Assembly (NCBI RefSeq): GCF_020567525.1 | Contig: NZ_JAJCVI010000001.1 | Span: forward strand, 682,001-746,000 | Origin: Halorubellus salinus | Lineage (GTDB): Archaea > Halobacteriota > Halobacteria > Halobacteriales > Natrialbaceae | DNA length: 64,000 nucleotides | Direction: 5' to 3' | Shown here: positions 60,635 to 64,000 of the stretch, in pieces | Numbering within the stretch: the first letter of the stretch is position 1 | How the letters are laid out: each line of letters opens with the position of its first letter | Translations under genes and position numbers: made by a program | The notes under the pieces: generated by a model | The model's input: the letters and a program-made list of their open reading frames with translations, nothing else | What the model was told of the DNA's origin: nothing | The model's database searches: none

Positions 60635-60711
60635 CCCGCGAGGGCGGCCGCGAGCGCGGTCGTACCAGTTGCTTCCAGGAACCGTCTTCGGGTCGAACTA
60701 TCGTCGCACAT
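60620..60711 (-). pseudogene. Out-of-frame Tat lipoprotein signal peptide of the halocyanin gene
   Basis: Reading minus from ATG 60709-60711 gives MCDDSSTRRRFLEATGTTAL followed by AAALAGC: a twin-arginine signal and a perfect lipobox (LAGC at residue 27), as in haloarchaeal halocyanins. That frame then meets a stop (TAG) a few codons after the C-run and cannot reach the copper domains. Restoring one base in the run of five C (plus strand 60620-60624) would join the two frames as VVGGFDHRATHQED. So the chromosome or the assembly carries a one-base deletion at this point. Confidence 0.6.
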
Positions 60712-60768
60712 GGGGACCAATGCACGGCGAACGTCTTCGGCTGCTAACTTAAGGAAAACGTGAGATTC

Positions 60769-62547
60769 TCAATTCTTGCAATCCGTCAGACCGACGTCGT
60801 GCCCGCCGACGACCGTCGCGTCCCGGACCCGTACCGCAACGCCACCGCTCGCTATGGACAGCGCACCACCGCCTCTTGCCAGGGTCCGAGTCGGAGTGCC
60901 TCCGACGACCGGCGACCCGTCGCCGTCGTCGTCGTCGTGGTAGAGCGCGTCGTCCGGGATGGGTTCCTTCGAGAACCCGGGGCCCGCCCAGAACACCGAG
61001 AGGGACTCCTGGCCGGTGTGCTCGTACATCGTCACGACGATCCGGTGCTTGCCTTCCTCCAGGTCGACGGTCCCCGCCGCTTCCTGATAGGGATGCCGGC
61101 CGCCGTTGTCGACGACGCGCTCGCCGTCGACGGAGAGGTAGCTGCCGTCGTCCGACCCCGTCCAGAACTCGTAGGTGCCGTTCTCGGGGACCTCGACGTA
61201 CCCGACGAACCGGTACGCGAAGTTGTCGCCGCGTCGCGACGAGTACGCGTCCACGTCGATGTTCGCGCTCGTCCCGTTCGACTCGGCCCCGGTCGCGGGG
61301 AACGACGGCATCGTCTGGTAAGTGCCCTCGTAGTAGCCGTAGTCGAGGCCCTGGACGACGCTCCCGGGCTCCATGGCGTCCTTGGCGGCCTCGACCGTCA
61401 TGGAGCGCGTCACCGACCGGGTCGCGCCGTCGGGCGTCTCGATGGCGAGCGTCACGTCGTAGGTGCCAGCGCTCGCGAACTCGTGGGAGACGGACGCGCC
61501 GCTCCCCGAGGCGCCGTCACCGAACGACCAGTCGTAGCTCGCGATGCTCCCGCCCTCGTTCGCCGACGGCGACCCGTCGAACGTGCATTCGAGGTCGTAA
61601 CAGGAGACGTCCATCGCCGCGACGACGACGGGTTCGCGGAACAGCGCGCTGTCGGGGACCGGCTCGGTCGAGAACCCGGGGCCCGCCCACGAGAGCGACA
61701 GCGACTCGCCGCCCGTGTGCTCGAAGTGCGTGAGCGTGATGCGATGGTAGCCCGCGTCGAGCGTGACGGTGCCCGACCGCGGCCGCGTCCCGTGGAGGCC
61801 GCCGTTGTCGACGACGCGGGACCCGTCGACGTGGAGTTCGCTCCCGTCGTCCGACGCGGTCGTGAACGTGTACGTGCCGTCCTCGGGGACCTTCAGGTAT
61901 CCAGTGAAGCGGAACGCGTAGTCGGTCCCGCGGTCGCGCACCGAGATGTCGGGGCGCGCGACGGTCCCGACGCGCTCGGGCGTCTCCGCGTCGAAGTCCG
62001 GGAGCGACGTGTACGACGACTCGGCCTCGTAGTACTCGTACCGCAAGCCCTGCTGGAGGCGCGTCGCGAGCGCGGCGTCCGTCGACACGCGGTACGACGC
62101 GAGGACCGCGGACCGGTCGCCGCTCGTCGACACCCACTTCACGTGCACGCGGTCCCCGGCCTCGAACCCGGGCCTGTGCGTCGCCGTCCCCGTCGTGGTC
62201 GACGCGGTCGAGTTCAGCACGAACCGGTCGCCGCTCCCGACCGCGAACGACGACCCGTTTGCCCACGTGTACGTCGCCGTCGTCGCACCGTCCGCGACGA
62301 CCACGACCGTCAGCCGGTCCGCGACGCGGTCGGAGATGGTCGCGCCGCCACCGTGCTCGACCGCGACCACGCCGTCGTCGGCGTCGTAACTGAACGAGAA
62401 CGACGCCTGTGGCGCCGGGTCGTTCCCGACCACGCCAGCGATATCGAACCCGAAGAGAGCGGTCGCGCCGGCGGCGACGACGACCACCGCGAGCATCAAC
62501 ACGACCGCTATCTGGGAGTTCAGCCCGCGGTCGTCGACGCCAAGCAT
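60769..62547 (-). CDS. Pilin-like adhesin with two PA14 domains and a PKD domain
   Basis: 592 residues. The head MLGVDDRGLNSQIAVVLMLA is an archaeal class III (pilin) signal, with cleavage expected after DDRG by the prepilin peptidase PibD, followed by the hydrophobic helix. A first beta domain (about 45-165) is pilin-like. Then come PA14 domain 1 (about 170-290; YTFTTASDDGSELHVDGSRV), a PKD domain (about 300-385; ASYDWSFGDGASGSG), and PA14 domain 2 (about 395-540; YEFWTGSDDGSYLSVDGERV). PA14 domains bind carbohydrates in many adhesins and PKD domains act as spacers. It may be a tip adhesin (inference). Minor pilins this large are unusual. Confidence 0.82.
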   Translation of the reverse strand: MLGVDDRGLNSQIAVVLMLAVVVVAAGATALFGFDIAGVVGNDPAPQASFSFSYDADDGVVAVEHGGGATISDRVADRLTVVVVADGATTATYTWANGSSFAVGSGDRFVLNSTASTTTGTATHRPGFEAGDRVHVKWVSTSGDRSAVLASYRVSTDAALATRLQQGLRYEYYEAESSYTSLPDFDAETPERVGTVARPDISVRDRGTDYAFRFTGYLKVPEDGTYTFTTASDDGSELHVDGSRVVDNGGLHGTRPRSGTVTLDAGYHRITLTHFEHTGGESLSLSWAGPGFSTEPVPDSALFREPVVVAAMDVSCYDLECTFDGSPSANEGGSIASYDWSFGDGASGSGASVSHEFASAGTYDVTLAIETPDGATRSVTRSMTVEAAKDAMEPGSVVQGLDYGYYEGTYQTMPSFPATGAESNGTSANIDVDAYSSRRGDNFAYRFVGYVEVPENGTYEFWTGSDDGSYLSVDGERVVDNGGRHPYQEAAGTVDLEEGKHRIVVTMYEHTGQESLSVFWAGPGFSKEPIPDDALYHDDDDGDGSPVVGGTPTRTLARGGGALSIASGGVAVRVRDATVVGGHDVGLTDCKN

Positions 62548-62682
62548 ACCACATCGTACTGTGGTCGGTGCTAAAACACTCCCGGCCAGCCAGTGGCGGA
62601 CGACTCGGGGTCAGCGGTCGCTTCGAGCGGTCGTCCTCCCGCCGACAGGGGGTTTTTCAGGAAGGCACCCTGAGCCGTCGGT

Positions 62683-63276
62683 ATGGACGAGTGCGTCGCC
62701 TGTGGAGCGTCAATCCGCGGTGCGTCCGCGTACTGCGACGACTGCGCGGAGCGAGCGAGCGACGGGACGGCGAGTGCGCCGTCGCGCGAGGGACGGGTCT
62801 CGTCGCCGGCGGCACGTGCGGTCGCGATCCTGCTCGCAGCGGCGGCACTCCTCGGCGGCTTCCAGACGGTTCAGACGCTCCAGTACCTCCCGCAAGCGGT
62901 CGTCCTCGGGTTGAGCCTGGACACGGTCGGATTCCTCGCGGTGCAGGCGGTGAACGTGACGCTCCTCGTCGCGTTCGCCGTCATGGCGAAGCGGTTATTC
63001 GACGGGGCCGCGGACCGCGCGCGCTACGGCCGCGTCCTTCGCGCGCTCGCAGCGGCGAGCGTCGCCTTCGGGACGCTCGTGACGGTCCTCCCGAACCCGG
63101 TCGTACGGTGGCTCCCGACGGTCGTGGACCCCGCGTACGTCGTACTGAACGTGCTCGCATTCCACGTCGCACCGACGGTGCTCTGGGCGGAGTGGCAGGT
63201 GCTCGCGGTCGCCGTCGTCGGCGCCAGCATCTCCTTCGCGGCCGGCACCGCACTCCGGCAGGACGCGACCCAGTGA
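62683..63276 (+). CDS. Zinc-ribbon membrane protein
   Basis: 197 residues. A zinc ribbon opens the protein (MDECVACGASIRGASAYCDDC: CxxC and CxxC), a polar linker follows and then four hydrophobic helices (AARAVAILLAAAALLGGFQ, AVNVTLLVAFAVMAKRLFDG, ALAAASVAFGTLVTVLPNPV, WQVLAVAVVGASISFAAGTA). This 'ribbon plus membrane helices' layout is common in archaeal proteins without a known function. Promoter-like gtttttcagg lies at 62653-62662, 30 bases before ATG 62683. Confidence 0.75.
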   Translation: MDECVACGASIRGASAYCDDCAERASDGTASAPSREGRVSSPAARAVAILLAAAALLGGFQTVQTLQYLPQAVVLGLSLDTVGFLAVQAVNVTLLVAFAVMAKRLFDGAADRARYGRVLRALAAASVAFGTLVTVLPNPVVRWLPTVVDPAYVVLNVLAFHVAPTVLWAEWQVLAVAVVGASISFAAGTALRQDATQ

Positions 63277-63323
63277 CGGCGAGGGGCGACCCACGTCGCG
63301 TACTCGAGACCGAACCGGTCACC

Positions 63324-63530
63324 GTTCGAGCGTTGCGTCGGAACGGAATGTGCGTGGATGCGCGGGCCAGAGATCAGAGATCTCTGGCTGCCTCCCGGAA
63401 CGGCGGAGCCGTTCCGAGAGTGTCCACGAGGGAGAGCAGCACCCTGTAATGTCGAGATATCGGTCGCTGTTCGAGCGTTGCGTCGGAAAGGAATGTGCGT
63501 GGGTGCTGTCCACGAGGGAGAGCACCCGCA
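63324..63530 (-). repeat. Hairpin-bearing repeats trailing tRNA-Leu(GAG)
   Basis: A block of about 36 bases occurs twice, 145 bases apart (63324-63360 and 63469-63505); the core is gttcgagcgttgcgtcgg, followed in both by aatgtgcgtgg. A second block (tgtccacgagggagagca) occurs at 63421-63438 and 63507-63524. Between them are perfect hairpins with three-base loops: CCAGAGATC-AGA-GATCTCTGG (63367-63387) and CGGAACGGC-GGA-GCCGTTCCG (63396-63416), and GGGTGCT/AGCACCC (63501-63527). On the minus strand the repeat blocks end in (C)CCACGCA, the same 3' acceptor strand as the tRNA (CCCACGC). The gap 63277-63571 has no gene. Confidence 0.55.
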
Positions 63531-63571
63531 TCGCATTCGAGGTGCGGCCGGTTGTGGCCGCGTGGTGCGAT

Positions 63572-63655
63572 GCGTGGGACCGGATTTGAACCGGCGGACC
63601 TCTACAGGACAGCGCCCTCAACGCTGCGCCGTTGGCCTGGCTTGGCTACCCACGC
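63572..63655 (-). tRNA. tRNA-Leu (anticodon GAG)
   Basis: The minus strand from 63655 begins GCGTGGG and ends CCCACGC at 63572. The anticodon loop TTGAGGG gives anticodon GAG (leucine, codons CUC and CUU). The T arm GGTTCAAATCC, the long variable arm and the D-arm start TAGCCAAGCC are those of a class II tRNA, and they match the tRNA-Leu(CAA) at 15123-15205 closely. No intron. A TATA-like block (cttttattgg on the minus strand, 63691-63700) precedes it. Confidence 0.94.
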
Positions 63656-63856
63656 TCGCGGTATCTTACTGCACTCCTTCGTTCCCGGGGGACCAATAAA
63701 AGCCCTTTCTTTTCCACCGGCAGTGATTGGGATTCGCACGCCGTCGCCGGGCTCGCCACCGGACCGCCAACGCGACCGCGTACGAGGCGCGCTCGCGGCG
63801 TGGCGGTGGTCGCGCGAAGCGCGGGGTTGAAATGGTGTGGTGTGGAAGGGAGAGGT

Positions 63857-64000
63857 ATGGCGAAGTACTCGACGGGTGGTTCGTCGGGTGGCGGCGACGG
63901 CGACACGTGCGAGCTCTGCGGCGCGGCGAGCGAGAACCTCAGCATGGCGAACGTCGCTGGCGCGCGACTGAACGTGTGCGCGTCCTGTGCCCCCCACGAC
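63857..64000 (+). CDS. Multiprotein-bridging factor 1 (archaeal MBF1), N-terminal part
   Basis: 48 codons before the window ends: MAKYSTGGSSGGGDGD, then a zinc ribbon CELCG...VCASC. The archaeal MBF1 family has this N-terminal ribbon and a later helix-turn-helix (outside the window) and links general factors to regulators; in archaea its role may also be in translation. The start is the first ATG after the tRNA-Leu gene; no operon partner is visible within the window. Confidence 0.85.
   Translation, partial: MAKYSTGGSSGGGDGDTCELCGAASENLSMANVAGARLNVCASCAPHD

Overview
This window is chromosomal DNA from a haloarchaeon (class Halobacteria). Base composition is high in GC, the predicted proteins are strongly acidic, many genes lie only 25-35 bases downstream of a TATA-like element (the leaderless or near-leaderless arrangement usual in this group), and the information-processing genes are archaeal: ribosomal proteins L7Ae, S28e, L24e, L21e and L37e, an Rpb4-like RNA polymerase subunit, an Lsm protein, TmcA, RNase J and MBF1. 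I cannot name the genus from sequence alone.

Layout. 1-7.9 kb: the start of glyA (minus strand), a large protein with a CHAT (caspase-like) C-terminal domain, the regulator TbsP, a 530-base convergent gap that holds a strong candidate for a structured small RNA, then an amphi-Trp protein, a PadR regulator and two membrane proteins. 8-11.6 kb: a class III aminotransferase with a cysteine cluster, a YcaO protein fused to a ThiF-like partner domain, and a tiny two-CxxC protein; these three may work together in peptide or cofactor modification (inference). 11.7-19 kb: a DUF63 membrane protein, an Lrp regulator, an inositol-phosphatase-like enzyme, tRNA-Leu(CAA), a DUF309 protein and a very long FG-GAP surface protein with Thr-rich and Asp/Glu-rich repeats. 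19-28 kb: TmcA, small membrane proteins, GltX, and the coupled pair RNase J and polyprenyl diphosphate synthase.

28.3-32.5 kb is the conserved archaeal operon rpl21e, rpoF (Rpb4), DUF655, rsmA, hemK2/mtq2, here with a mechanosensitive channel gene inserted between rsmA and hemK2. 32.5-40.5 kb: a two-gene MetE-type methionine synthase, a methyltransferase, a penicillin-acylase family enzyme and an S9 peptidase. 40.6-42 kb is the rpl7ae, rps28e, rpl24e, ndk operon with a long structured leader. 42-56.3 kb: an Lhr helicase, an interrupted Tat-lipoprotein gene with an in-frame TAG, a LarA-type racemase, a Dna2-like helicase-nuclease, small lipoproteins and membrane proteins, a DUF2342 metalloprotease and an M42 aminopeptidase. 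56.4-64 kb: lsm and rpl37e, purF, a GNAT enzyme, DUF420, a two-domain halocyanin whose lipoprotein signal peptide is out of frame, a giant pilin-like adhesin with two PA14 domains and a PKD domain, tRNA-Leu(GAG) and the start of the MBF1 gene.

No insertion sequence, CRISPR array, provirus or integrase was seen. The signals I consider most worth following are the small RNA candidate at about 4.16-4.26 kb, the hairpin-rich repeats that trail both tRNA-Leu genes, the aminotransferase/YcaO/CxxC trio, the CHAT-domain gene, and the two genes that look broken or recoded (in-frame TAG at 46140; one-base frameshift at a run of five C at 60620).
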